Part shown: one piece after another, positions 7,569 to 14,226 of the stretch
How the letters are laid out: each line of letters opens with the position of its first letter
Position numbering within the stretch: position 1 is the stretch's first letter
Source of the DNA: DAOUAG01 sp034432935
Lineage (GTDB): Bacteria > Chloroflexota > Dehalococcoidia > SM23-28-2 > RBG-16-64-32
Length of the DNA: 19,187 nucleotides
Direction: 5' to 3'
Assembly (NCBI GenBank): GCA_034432935.1
Contig: DAOUBD010000087.1
Location: 1-19,187 of the forward strand
Notes under the pieces: model-generated
What the model was told of the DNA's origin: nothing
Database searches by the model: none
What the model saw: only the letters and a program-made list of their open reading frames with translations
Position numbers and translations under genes: made by a program

Positions 7569-8435
7569 TCATCTGCCTGTCTTCCTGGCCCAGGGGACAG
7601 CCTGCCAGAGGAGCCCGCGGCCGGGGACCAGGGCAAAGGCCAGCGAGAACAGGGCCGTGGCGGTCAGCACGATAGCTGCGCTGGCGGAGATGTCGGCGTA
7701 CCAGGCCAAGTAGAGGCCGGCAGCAGAGGCCAGAGCCCCCACCGCCGCGCCGGCCGCCATCATAGCGGGCAGGCTCCGGGTGAGAAGCTGTGCCGTGGCC
7801 GCGGGGGTAACCAGGAGCGCCACCACCAGAACGATGCCCACCGTCTGGAGGGCGATGACCGTGGTCAACGCCAGCATGGCCAGGAGCCCGTACTGGATGG
7901 CCCCCACAGGGAGGCCGGAGGCCGCCGCCATCGTCGGGTCGTAGGCCGTGAACAGAAGCTCCTTGTAGAAGAGGGCCACGAGGACCAGCACCGCCAGACC
8001 GATGCCTGCCGTAAGCCATACGTCTCCCCAGGTTACAGCTAAGACGTTGCCGAAGACGAAGGAGAAGAGGTCCACGGTGTAGTTCTCCTGCCGGCTGACG
8101 ATGGCCACCCCGAGGGCAAAGGCCGCCACGAAGAGGATGCCGATGGCGGTATCGTACTTGACGGCGCCCCGCCGGCTGATGAACCCGATGAGAAGGGCCG
8201 TCACCAGGGCAGCCGCGGCGCCCCCTACGTATAAGTTCCCGCCGAGGGCGAAGGCCGCGGCGACGCCGCCGAAGCTAGCATGGGGAAGGGCGTCGCCGAT
8301 AAAGGCCATCCCCTTGAGGATCACAAAGCTGCCGATGACGGCCGCCACAACGCTCACCAGGGTGGCCGCAATCAGCCCCCTCTGCATGAACTCGTACGTC
8401 CAGGGCTCTCGCAGCGTATCGAAGATCTCGCTCAT
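7569..8435 (-). CDS. znuB: Zinc/manganese ABC transporter permease (ABC-3 family)
   Basis: 288 aa polytopic membrane protein with about eight hydrophobic segments, the size and style of ZnuB/MntB permeases. Family signatures visible include SFVILKGMAFIGDALPHASF near residues 35-55 and a late GIVLVVALLVTPAATAQLL segment. It forms the membrane channel for the metal delivered by the binding protein encoded two genes upstream. Its ATG overlaps the TGA of the ATPase gene (ATGA), so it is translationally coupled. It is the last gene of the fur-znuA-znuC-znuB operon and should be controlled from the promoter at 10558-10586. Zinc is preferred over manganese on the evidence of the binding protein. Confidence 0.92.
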   Translation of the reverse strand: MSEIFDTLREPWTYEFMQRGLIAATLVSVVAAVIGSFVILKGMAFIGDALPHASFGGVAAAFALGGNLYVGGAAAALVTALLIGFISRRGAVKYDTAIGILFVAAFALGVAIVSRQENYTVDLFSFVFGNVLAVTWGDVWLTAGIGLAVLVLVALFYKELLFTAYDPTMAAASGLPVGAIQYGLLAMLALTTVIALQTVGIVLVVALLVTPAATAQLLTRSLPAMMAAGAAVGALASAAGLYLAWYADISASAAIVLTATALFSLAFALVPGRGLLWQAVPWARKTGR

Positions 8436-9202
8436 GGCCCAACGATGGTCGTGCCTTGGGGGAGCACAAAGAGGTGACGCTGGAAGGCCAGGCTGAGGTT
8501 CGCCTCAGTGAACACCTCGGCCGGGCGGCCGAAGGCCACCACCCTGCGGTTCAGCAGGACGGCGTGATCGAAGTCCGCCGCCACACAGGAGAGATCGTGG
8601 GTGGCTACGAAGAGCGTCTTGCCCTCGCGGCGCAGCTCCTCCAGGAGCCTCAGCAGATCGTGCTGCGCGGTGGCATCGAGTCCGGCAAGGGGCTCGTCCA
8701 GGAGCAGGAGATCGGCTTCCTGGGCCAACGCGCGGGCGATGAGGGCCCGCCGCTGCTCCCCTCCAGAGAGTTCGCCGATGCGCCTCCGGGCCCTATCGGC
8801 CAGGCGCACGCGCTCCAGGGCGCCCATGGCCACCTCTCTGTCGCGCCGTCCGGGGCGCCGCAAGAGGCCGAGGCGGCCATAGCGGCCCATAAGCACCACT
8901 TCTAACACGGTGACTGGGAAGGCCCAGTCCACCAGCTCAGACTGAGGGGTGTAGCCCACGCGGCCCTGCCCTGGCCGTCCGGGCCTCCCGTAGATGTGCA
9001 CCTGGCCGCGCCAGGGCCTCATCAGCCCTAGCATAACCTTCAGGAGGGTTGATTTCCCCGAGCCGTTGGGTCCCACGAGCCCTGCCAGGCAGCCGTGCTC
9101 GATGGTGAAACTGACCCCCTCGAGGACCGGATCGCTTCCATACCCGGCCCAGATGTCCCGCACATCGACGGCCGTGTGTCCAGCGGACAGATCCTCAGCC
9201 AC
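8432..9202 (-). CDS. znuC: Zinc/manganese ABC transporter ATP-binding protein
   Basis: 256 aa ATPase of a metal ABC transporter. Walker A GPNGSGKST has Lys50, the Q-loop is Gln87 followed by VDWAFPVTV (typical of the zinc/manganese branch), the signature is LSGGEQ at 145-150, and Walker B LLLLDEP has Asp169 and Glu170. A switch histidine is present in VATHDLS. The GTG start overlaps the znuA stop by 8 nt and the stop overlaps znuB by 4 nt, so the three transporter genes form one tightly coupled unit. It powers import of the metal through the permease downstream. Confidence 0.94.
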   Translation of the reverse strand: MAEDLSAGHTAVDVRDIWAGYGSDPVLEGVSFTIEHGCLAGLVGPNGSGKSTLLKVMLGLMRPWRGQVHIYGRPGRPGQGRVGYTPQSELVDWAFPVTVLEVVLMGRYGRLGLLRRPGRRDREVAMGALERVRLADRARRRIGELSGGEQRRALIARALAQEADLLLLDEPLAGLDATAQHDLLRLLEELRREGKTLFVATHDLSCVAADFDHAVLLNRRVVAFGRPAEVFTEANLSLAFQRHLFVLPQGTTIVGP

Positions 9203-10103
9203 CGGCGCCCTCCAAACAACGGGCTAACTCCTCCCCGTCGAACCGCAGCAGCTCCACGTAGCCGCGCACGCGGTCGTCCAGCGAGTCACTGTACAGGGTG
9301 CAGACCCGCACCCCGGCATCGGCCGCGGCCTGTTCCAAGACCTTGGCCTCAGCCGTGATCTGAGGCTCCTGGAAGACGGCCGGCACGCCTTCTTCCCGTA
9401 TCGACCGGGCGAGCTCGGCTACGCGGGCCGGCGTCGCCTCCTGCCCGGGGCCGGGAGCGACAACGCCCACCACCTCCAGGCCGAAGGCTTGCGCCAGGTA
9501 GCCGAAGGCCTCGTGGGTGGTGACGAGTTTGCGTTTCTCCAGCGGGATGCCGGCCACCTTCGCCCGTACGTAGTAGTCAGCGTCCTGGATCTCCTTATCG
9601 AATCGGGCGTAGTTGGCCTCATACTGGGCCCGCCCTTCGGGGTCAGCATCGCTCAGGCGGGCAGCTACGGCCTGAGCATAGACCGAGCCCAGGAGCGGGT
9701 GCATCCAGAGGTGGGGGTCGCCCGGTATGAAGGACTGGAACGGCGCCTTCTTGGCCTCATCGCCCAGGAGCACCACGGAGCCTTTGCGGGCGTTCGCCGC
9801 CACCGTCTTCAGGGCGGCGGGCTCCAGATCGAGGCCGTTGGCGAACACCAGGTCCGCCTCGGCCACGCGGCGCACGTCCTGGGGCGATGGTTCGTACGTA
9901 TGGGGGTCTGCGCCGGAGGGGAGCAGCGACGTCACCTCTACGCGGTCGCCACCTACCTGCCTCACGAAGTCTGCGAACAGCGGCAGGGTGGTCACGACCT
10001 GGAGCTTGCCGCCGGCGCTGCCCTGGCCGCCGCAGGCTGCAAGGACCGCCAGCAGCAAGACGGCTGCGGCCAGGCACCAGCGGCCTGGCGGGCACGGAGT
10101 CAC
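9195..10103 (-). CDS. znuA: Zinc-binding lipoprotein of ABC transporter (ZnuA/TroA-like)
   Basis: 302 aa cluster A-I solute-binding protein. A lipoprotein signal peptide ends in LAAC with Cys24. The metal site can be read as His68 (DPHTYEP), His131 (DPHLW), His197 (TTHEAFGYL) and Asp273 (YSDS), close in spacing to TroA (H68, H133, H199, D279). Manganese binders such as PsaA carry Glu at the third position, so this set favours zinc. The His-rich loop of many Gram-negative ZnuA proteins is absent. GTG 10103 was chosen over a far upstream start because GGAGG sits 6 nt before it and a normal signal peptide follows. The longer reading frame runs antisense-style through the fur gene. Its GTG overlaps the fur stop as GTGA. 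Confidence 0.93.
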   Translation of the reverse strand: MTPCPPGRWCLAAAVLLLAVLAACGGQGSAGGKLQVVTTLPLFADFVRQVGGDRVEVTSLLPSGADPHTYEPSPQDVRRVAEADLVFANGLDLEPAALKTVAANARKGSVVLLGDEAKKAPFQSFIPGDPHLWMHPLLGSVYAQAVAARLSDADPEGRAQYEANYARFDKEIQDADYYVRAKVAGIPLEKRKLVTTHEAFGYLAQAFGLEVVGVVAPGPGQEATPARVAELARSIREEGVPAVFQEPQITAEAKVLEQAAADAGVRVCTLYSDSLDDRVRGYVELLRFDGEELARCLEGAGG

Positions 10104-10549
10104 GCGCTTCCTCCCTCTGCCCCCATCGTGCGGCACGCCTGGCACCGGCCGTAGAGCTCCAACCAGTGGCCGTCCAGCTCGAAGCCCAAAGACTGGGATA
10201 CGTCCCTCAAGACATCGGACACCGTGCACTGGTCCAGGTCCTGCACTCTGCCGCAGGCGGTACACACCAGATGGTGGTGGTGACCGCGGCGGGAGACGGC
10301 GTAGTGGAGGCTCCCATCCTCCATGAGGACCCGGCAAACGAATCCCAGGTTTGCCAGGAGTCTCACCGTGCGGAAGACCGTAGCCCGCCCAGCACCTCGG
10401 CACTGGCGCAACAGGCTGTCCATGGAGAAGTGGTCGCGCTGCTGCAAGACGGCGGCGATGACAGCGCGGCGCGAAGGCGTCACCCGGTAGCCTCGGGCCT
10501 CCAGGCGGAGGGCGACGTCCTCCAGGGCAGGAATGATACTTGGTATCAT
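10100..10549 (-). CDS. Fur-family metalloregulator (probably Zur) heading the zinc operon
   Basis: 149 aa with a winged-helix DNA-binding half (YRVTPSRRAVIAAVL, recognition region GRATVFRTVRLLANLG) and a C-terminal dimerisation half. Two CxxC pairs, Cys96/Cys99 and Cys136/Cys139, form the structural zinc site. An HHHH run at 90-93, His82 and His128 offer regulatory ligands. It is the first gene of the znu operon, so zinc-dependent repression (Zur role) with autoregulation is the natural reading. Fur- or Mur-type metal choice cannot be excluded from sequence alone. No Shine-Dalgarno precedes ATG 10549, the predicted transcript start is at or within 1-2 nt of it, and a palindromic operator overlaps it, so the mRNA is probably leaderless. 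Confidence 0.9.
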   Translation of the reverse strand: MIPSIIPALEDVALRLEARGYRVTPSRRAVIAAVLQQRDHFSMDSLLRQCRGAGRATVFRTVRLLANLGFVCRVLMEDGSLHYAVSRRGHHHHLVCTACGRVQDLDQCTVSDVLRDVSQSLGFELDGHWLELYGRCQACRTMGAEGGSA

Positions 10550-10550
10550 T
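10532..10550. promoter_or_regulatory. Fur/Zur-type palindromic operator over the fur start codon
   Basis: AATGATACTTGGTATCATT is an inverted repeat with 8 bp arms and a 3 bp centre (centre 10541). Its inner 15 bp, TGATACTTGGTATCA, matches the Fur 7-1-7 consensus TGATAATNATTATCA at both outer pentamers. It covers the regulator's start codon and predicted transcript start. A further TGATACT half-site (minus strand 10564-10558) overlaps the -10 box. This is good evidence for metal-dependent autoregulation of the operon. Confidence 0.75.
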
Positions 10551-10557
10551 GAGACCT

Positions 10558-10586
10558 AGTATCAGGCCCCTTCCACTCTGTGTCAA
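10558..10586 (-). promoter_or_regulatory. Promoter of the fur-znuACB operon
   Basis: On the minus strand a perfect TTGACA -35 (10586-10581) is followed after 17 nt by GATACT (10563-10558), a 4/6 -10 box. Only 8 nt separate the -10 box from ATG 10549, so transcription should begin at about 10551-10549. Confidence 0.7.
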
Positions 10587-10611
10587 GCCAAGCGGCCGCC
10601 GCTGGGGCCTT

Positions 10612-11421
10612 CTAGTGGAAGCTGGCGTACACGACCCAGGTGCCCGAGGGTTGCGCGCTGCCGCCTTCCGGCTCGATGGTGATGCCGATGCCATCGGGCC
10701 GGCCTCTGAGCCAACCCAGGTCCATGGGGATGAGACAGGTGCCGTCGGAGGTCGAGAAGACGTGGGCCGGGATGTACTCCTTCCCCATGGCGAACCAGGC
10801 CTGATAGACCTGGCCCTGCTCCAGCTCGGGCAGCCCTTCGCAGAGGAGAAAGCCCTCAGCCCCGGAGCGGCTCCAGCCATACAGGGCCGAGGCCTGGGTC
10901 GCAGAAGAGACGGGAGTCATGCGCACGCGCTCCGCGTCGGGGTGCGAGAGCACTGCCATGATCTGGCGCTGCTGCGCCAACTGGAGGCCCGCCTCGTCGT
11001 TCTTCTGGCGGAGGTCTTGCACCTCCCGGGCCAGGGCGTCCTTTTCGCCCCGAAGGTCGGTCATCTGGGCCTCCAGGAAGCCGGCGACAGCTAGAGCAGC
11101 CACAGCGCTGAGGGAGAGGCCCCAAGCGACGGCGGGCCAGCCGAGACGCCATCTTCTCCAGCCAGAGGCCCCGGCGCGCGGGCGCTCCTTCGCCGCCCGG
11201 GCCATGATCCGCCGGCGCAGGGCTTCGGGCGCGTCGTGCAGGGGTATGGAAAGCGCCAGTAGCGCCGCCGTGCGCTGGGCCTCCGTCAGCTGTTCCCAGC
11301 AGCGCACACACTCGGCGGCATGCGCCTCGATGCTGGCCGCCTCGCCGGCGCTGGCCGCGCCCAGGGCGTAGGCGTCCAAGAGCTCCCTGATCTGGCCGCA
11401 GTCCGTCAACTCGTCTCCCAT
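10612..11421 (-). CDS. Anti-sigma factor, RskA-type with zinc-finger domain
   Basis: 269 aa. The N-terminal ~80 residues form an anti-sigma domain with a zinc-binding H34-x3-C38-x2-C41 signature (HAAECVRC). A single membrane helix at about 95-117 (following an Arg/Trp-rich stretch) and a coiled-coil-like segment rich in Leu, Glu and Gln (~117-160) follow. The C-terminal ~100 residues resemble the RskA extracytoplasmic domain (YGWSRSGAEGFLLCEGLP, QVYQAWF). It probably holds the ECF sigma factor encoded immediately upstream inactive at the membrane until an envelope signal triggers proteolysis. Its ATG lies inside the sigma gene (16 nt overlap), typical of coupled sigma/anti-sigma expression. 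The 3' end is 62 bp from the fur start. Confidence 0.87.
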   Translation of the reverse strand: MGDELTDCGQIRELLDAYALGAASAGEAASIEAHAAECVRCWEQLTEAQRTAALLALSIPLHDAPEALRRRIMARAAKERPRAGASGWRRWRLGWPAVAWGLSLSAVAALAVAGFLEAQMTDLRGEKDALAREVQDLRQKNDEAGLQLAQQRQIMAVLSHPDAERVRMTPVSSATQASALYGWSRSGAEGFLLCEGLPELEQGQVYQAWFAMGKEYIPAHVFSTSDGTCLIPMDLGWLRGRPDGIGITIEPEGGSAQPSGTWVVYASFH

Positions 11422-12014
11422 CTCAGCTCCGGGGTCAAGGCTGCACGCAGCTTCTGCATGCCCAGGCGGATGCGGGTCTTGACGGTGCCCAGGGGCTGGC
11501 CCGTGAGGTCCGCGATCTCCTGCTGGGTGAGGCCGCCGAAGTAGGCCAGCTCGATGACCTGCCGCTGCTCCGCTGGCAGATCCTTCAACGCGGCCAGGAC
11601 CAGCCGGCGTTGATCAGCGAGTTCAGCCGTGAGAGCGGGGTCCTCCCCCTCTACGTCGGGCACGTCCCGCTCCTGCTCTTCGGGAGAGGACGTCTCGAAG
11701 CGGTAACGGCGGTTGCGGGACCGTACGGCATCCACAGCGCGATTGCGGGTTACAGAGGTCAGCCAGGTGACGAACCTGCCCCTTTGGGGGAGATAGCTCT
11801 CAGGCTTTCGCCAGACCCTCAAGAAAACCTCCTGTACCATATCTTCCGCCATGTGAGCGTCCCGCAGCACCCTCAAAGAGGTCGAATAGACCAGGCTGGC
11901 GTACCGGTCGTAGAGGGTTCGAAACGCCGCTAGGTCCCTGTAGAAGAGCCGCTGCATCAGCTCCTCGTCGTCGAGATTGGCGTAGTGCGCCTCGTTTGAC
12001 GATACGTTTTCCAT
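11406..12014 (-). CDS. ECF RNA polymerase sigma factor (SigK-like)
   Basis: 202 aa from ATG 12014, or 213 aa from GTG 12047. Region 2 contains RDLAAFRTLYDRYASLVYS, AEDMVQEVFLRVWR (core binding) and FVTWLTSVTRNRAVDAVRSR (-10 recognition). Region 4 contains LPAEQRQVIELAYFGGLTQQEIA, then TVKTRIRLGMQKLR (-35 helix-turn-helix). No extra domain is present, as in group 4 sigma factors. Neither start has a convincing Shine-Dalgarno; a TAGAAT -10 box at 12058-12053 is only 5 nt from GTG 12047. The paired anti-sigma overlaps its 3' end, and an HtrA-type protease gene is divergent 100 bp away. An envelope-stress regulon is a reasonable inference. Confidence 0.9.
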   Translation of the reverse strand: MENVSSNEAHYANLDDEELMQRLFYRDLAAFRTLYDRYASLVYSTSLRVLRDAHMAEDMVQEVFLRVWRKPESYLPQRGRFVTWLTSVTRNRAVDAVRSRNRRYRFETSSPEEQERDVPDVEGEDPALTAELADQRRLVLAALKDLPAEQRQVIELAYFGGLTQQEIADLTGQPLGTVKTRIRLGMQKLRAALTPELRWETS

Positions 12015-12052
12015 CAGCAGTCCAGATTCGCCGGCGGGACCTCGCACGTCCC

Positions 12053-12058
12053 ATTCTA
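12053..12058 (-). promoter_or_regulatory. TAGAAT -10 box of the sigma/anti-sigma genes
   Basis: The minus-strand hexamer TAGAAT lies 5 nt before GTG 12047 and 38 nt before ATG 12014. No TTGACA-like -35 or clear ECF-type GGAAC/CGT pair at correct spacing was found, so self-activation is not demonstrated. Confidence 0.35.
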
Positions 12059-12134
12059 TCTACCCCGGCGAGCCGCTTCCAGCGCCATCGCCGGCCCGCC
12101 TTCCGCAGGCGTGCCTGCTTGCCACGAGGCGTTG

Positions 12135-12140
12135 TATCCT
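12135..12140 (+). promoter_or_regulatory. Candidate -10 box of htrA-like gene
   Basis: TATCCT (4/6 match) lies 7 nt before the GTG at 12148, and no Shine-Dalgarno is present. If used, the transcript would be leaderless. No correctly spaced -35 is seen. Confidence 0.35.
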
Positions 12141-12147
12141 GTTAAGC

Positions 12148-13266
12148 GTGAAACCTGACAAGCGAAGCCGCTGGCGCACAGCGCCAGTTATCGCCTTCGT
12201 CCTCCTATCCTTGGCCTCCGCCTGCGGTGGCGGCTCCGGGCCCGCCTCTACCCCTGGGCCATCGCCTTCGCCGATGCCGTCGCCCGCTGCCACCGCGGCA
12301 CCCAGCGGCGCCGCGACCCAATACTCGACGGCCGATCTGGTGGAGCTGCTGCGCCCCTCCGTGGTGCACATCCTCACGGAATCCGCCACCCTCGGTTTCT
12401 TCGGCCAGGTGGTACCCCAGCAGGGCGTCGGCACCGGGTTCATCGTGGACAGCGATGGGCACATAGCCACCAACAACCACGTGGTGACGGACTCCAGCGG
12501 CCGCCCGGCCCAGAAGATCACGGTGACGCTAAGCGATGGGCGGGAGTTCGCCGCCGAGATCGCCGGCCGTGACCCGCCTACGGACCTGGCCGTACTGAAG
12601 ATCGACGCCAGCGGCCTAAAGCCTCTGGCCCTCGGGCGCTCCTCTGACCTGAAGGTCGGCGAGGACGTTGTCGCCATCGGCAACGCCCTCAACCTGCCGG
12701 GCGGGCCCACCGTAACCAAGGGCGTGGTGAGCGCATTGGGCAGGCTCATCGAGGAGGGCGATATCACGATTCCGGATGCCATACAGACGGATGCCGCCAT
12801 CAACCCAGGGAACTCAGGCGGACCCTTGGTCAACATGAAGGGTGAGGTCATCGGAATAACGACGGCCATCATCACCCAGTCTCAGTCGGGGGTGCTAGCC
12901 CAAGGAATCGGGCTGGCCATCGCCATCGACACGGCCAAACCCATAATCGATGAGCTGATAGCCAAGGGGGAGGTAGACCGCGGCTTCCTGGGAGTACGCG
13001 GCATGGTCCAGATCACCCCCTCCCTCAAGGAACAGTTCGGGCTGGCAGTTGACCGCGGCATCGGCATCCAACAAGTCGTCGCCAACAGCCCCGCGGCCAA
13101 GGCCGGCCTCCAGCCGGGCGATATCATCGTCTCCCTGGCAGGGGCTGAGATCCGGACCACGGGCGACCTCTTCAAGGCCCTTACGGAGCACCGGGCAGGC
13201 GAAACAGTGGAGATCCAGTACTACCACAACGCACAGAAGAAGACCGCCCAGGTGACGCTGGGCTGA
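12148..13266 (+). CDS. HtrA/Deg-family serine protease, lipoprotein with one PDZ domain
   Basis: 372 aa. A lipoprotein signal peptide ends in SAC with Cys26, followed by a low-complexity Pro/Ser/Ala/Thr tether to ~56. The trypsin-like domain has the triad His111 (TNNHVVT), Asp146 (TDLAVLK) and Ser223 (GNSGGPL). A single PDZ domain follows (~270-372: GFLGVRG, SPAAKAGLQPGDIIVSLAG). The one-PDZ layout matches DegS/HhoA-like proteins, but with a lipid anchor rather than a membrane helix. It should degrade or refold damaged proteins outside the membrane, or cleave a regulatory target. It is divergent from the ECF sigma/anti-sigma pair, which suggests stress control. The GTG start follows a possible -10 box by 7 nt with no ribosome site. 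Confidence 0.93.
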   Translation: MKPDKRSRWRTAPVIAFVLLSLASACGGGSGPASTPGPSPSPMPSPAATAAPSGAATQYSTADLVELLRPSVVHILTESATLGFFGQVVPQQGVGTGFIVDSDGHIATNNHVVTDSSGRPAQKITVTLSDGREFAAEIAGRDPPTDLAVLKIDASGLKPLALGRSSDLKVGEDVVAIGNALNLPGGPTVTKGVVSALGRLIEEGDITIPDAIQTDAAINPGNSGGPLVNMKGEVIGITTAIITQSQSGVLAQGIGLAIAIDTAKPIIDELIAKGEVDRGFLGVRGMVQITPSLKEQFGLAVDRGIGIQQVVANSPAAKAGLQPGDIIVSLAGAEIRTTGDLFKALTEHRAGETVEIQYYHNAQKKTAQVTLG

Positions 13267-13283
13267 AACACTAGGAAAAGCGT

Positions 13284-13300
13284 TATAATACCGATAGAAT
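13284..13300 (+). promoter_or_regulatory. Two overlapping-range -10 boxes before the BtuF-like gene
   Basis: TATAAT (13284-13289, perfect) and TAGAAT (13295-13300) lie in an unusually AT-rich 40 bp gap. The second leaves 9 nt to ATG 13310, the first leaves 20 nt. Neither has a good -35, and no Shine-Dalgarno is visible, so a short-leader or leaderless mRNA is likely. Confidence 0.45.
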
Positions 13301-13309
13301 ATAAGTGGC

Positions 13310-14143
13310 ATGGCAACGTACATCGATGACCTTCACCGCCAGCTGGAGGTCAAGACCACCCCGCAACGCATCGTCTCACTAGTACCCAGCCTGACGGAGA
13401 CCCTCTTTGCCTTCGGCCTGGGCGACAACGTGGTCGGCGTCACCAACTTCTGCGTAGAGCCCGCCGATAAGCTGGCTGGCAAGGCCCGCGTGGGCGGCAC
13501 CAAGAGCCTGAACGTCGAGCGGGTGCGGGAGTTGGAACCCGATATCGTCATCGCCAACGCCGAGGAGAACCGGGAGGAGGACATACGCCAGATCCTCAGG
13601 GCTGGAATCAGCGTCTTCATGACCTTCCCGCGCACGGTCCACGGGGCCATCAGCATGATGCGCCGCCTGGCCGACGTTACCGGCGCCCAGGAGGCAGCTC
13701 GGCCTATCATCGAGGAGGCCGAGGCCGCCCTCCAGGAGGCCAAGGCCGCCAACCAGGGGCGGCGTCCTTTGCGCGTCTTCTGTCCCATCTGGCGCCGGCC
13801 TTGGATGACCATCGGGCCCGACACCTACATGCACGATTTCCTCCTGGCCTGCGGGGGCATCAACATCTTCTCTGACCGCCACGACCGCTACCCCCGCATC
13901 GAGCTGGAGGAGGTCTCGCGTCGCATTCCAGAGGTAATTCTTCTGCCCAGCGAACCCTACCACTTCAACCTGCGGCACGCCCAGGAGTTCAGCCAATACA
14001 GCCACGTCCCTGCGGTGCAGGACCAACGTATATACGTAGTGGACGGCAAGCTTCTTGGGTGGTACGGGCCGCGCATCGCCACGAGCCTGCGCTTCGTTCG
14101 CAACCTGCTGTGGGGTGATCAGGCCCAGCCCAGCGAAGTCTAG
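13310..14143 (+). CDS. BtuF/FecB-like helical-backbone metal or corrinoid binding protein without signal peptide
   Basis: 277 aa. The core starts almost at once with QRIVSLVPSLTETLFAFGLG and continues GVTNFCVEP, RVGGTKSLNVERVRELEPDI, GGINIFSD and VPAVQDQRIYVVDG. These are hallmarks of class III (BtuF/FhuD-type) solute-binding proteins with one long helix between two lobes. Such proteins normally carry a signal peptide; here the N-terminus MATYIDDLHRQLEV is polar, so the protein should stay in the cytoplasm. No permease or ATPase gene is nearby. It may bind a corrinoid or chelate inside the cell or belong to a non-transport branch. An upstream start giving a signal peptide is unlikely because the promoter occupies that space. 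Confidence 0.82.
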   Translation: MATYIDDLHRQLEVKTTPQRIVSLVPSLTETLFAFGLGDNVVGVTNFCVEPADKLAGKARVGGTKSLNVERVRELEPDIVIANAEENREEDIRQILRAGISVFMTFPRTVHGAISMMRRLADVTGAQEAARPIIEEAEAALQEAKAANQGRRPLRVFCPIWRRPWMTIGPDTYMHDFLLACGGINIFSDRHDRYPRIELEEVSRRIPEVILLPSEPYHFNLRHAQEFSQYSHVPAVQDQRIYVVDGKLLGWYGPRIATSLRFVRNLLWGDQAQPSEV

Positions 14144-14148
14144 GCACG

Positions 14149-14170
14149 GCGAGGCGCCTTCCGGCCTCGC
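14149..14170 (+). terminator. Stem-loop after the BtuF-like gene
   Basis: GCGAGGC (14149-14155) pairs perfectly with GCCTCGC (14164-14170) around an 8 nt loop, 6 nt past the stop codon. There is no T-run; a 3' end or RNA-stability element is likely. Confidence 0.45.
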
Positions 14171-14179
14171 TGCTAGAAT
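14171..14179 (+). promoter_or_regulatory. Extended -10 promoter of htpX
   Basis: TGCTAGAAT is a TGn extended -10 with a 5/6 hexamer. A start near 14186 gives a leader of about 41 nt. The same design (TGGTAGAAT) precedes the cupredoxin gene. Confidence 0.5.
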
Positions 14180-14189
14180 TAGGAGAGGA

Positions 14190-14210
14190 GGGTGCGTTAG
14201 TCCCGCACCC
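14190..14210 (+). promoter_or_regulatory. 5' UTR hairpin of htpX next to the ribosome site
   Basis: GGGTGCG (14190-14196) pairs perfectly with CGCACCC (14204-14210) around a 7 nt loop. It begins about 4 nt after the predicted transcript start and ends 1 nt before the GAGGTGA ribosome site (14212-14218). It could protect the 5' end or tune translation. Confidence 0.45.
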
Positions 14211-14226
14211 CGAGGTGAGAAGAGCG

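Noticed and set aside
7481..7636. 52-residue N-terminal extension of the GltA-like protein
   Set aside because: Family members begin near the chosen GTG, and the extension overlaps the znuB 3' end and a TAGAAT box.
10104..10880. Upstream extension of the znuA frame by 259 codons
   Set aside because: The extension runs through the fur gene and its promoter. A GTG at 10103 has a strong ribosome site and gives a normal lipoprotein signal peptide.
12048..12147. ECF-type self-regulated promoter (GGAA...CGT) for the sigma gene
   Set aside because: The only GGAA and CGT pair is about 28 nt apart, too far for an ECF promoter.
12060..12875. A 271-codon minus-strand frame opposite the HtrA gene
   Set aside because: It is a mirror frame of the protease gene with Pro/Ser/Arg-rich content and no family signature.
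14192..14200. GTG-CGT-TAG minimal reading frame after AGGAGAGGAGG in the htpX leader
   Set aside because: The spacing between the purine run and GTG is zero, so it is unlikely to be translated; the sequence is better explained as part of the hairpin.
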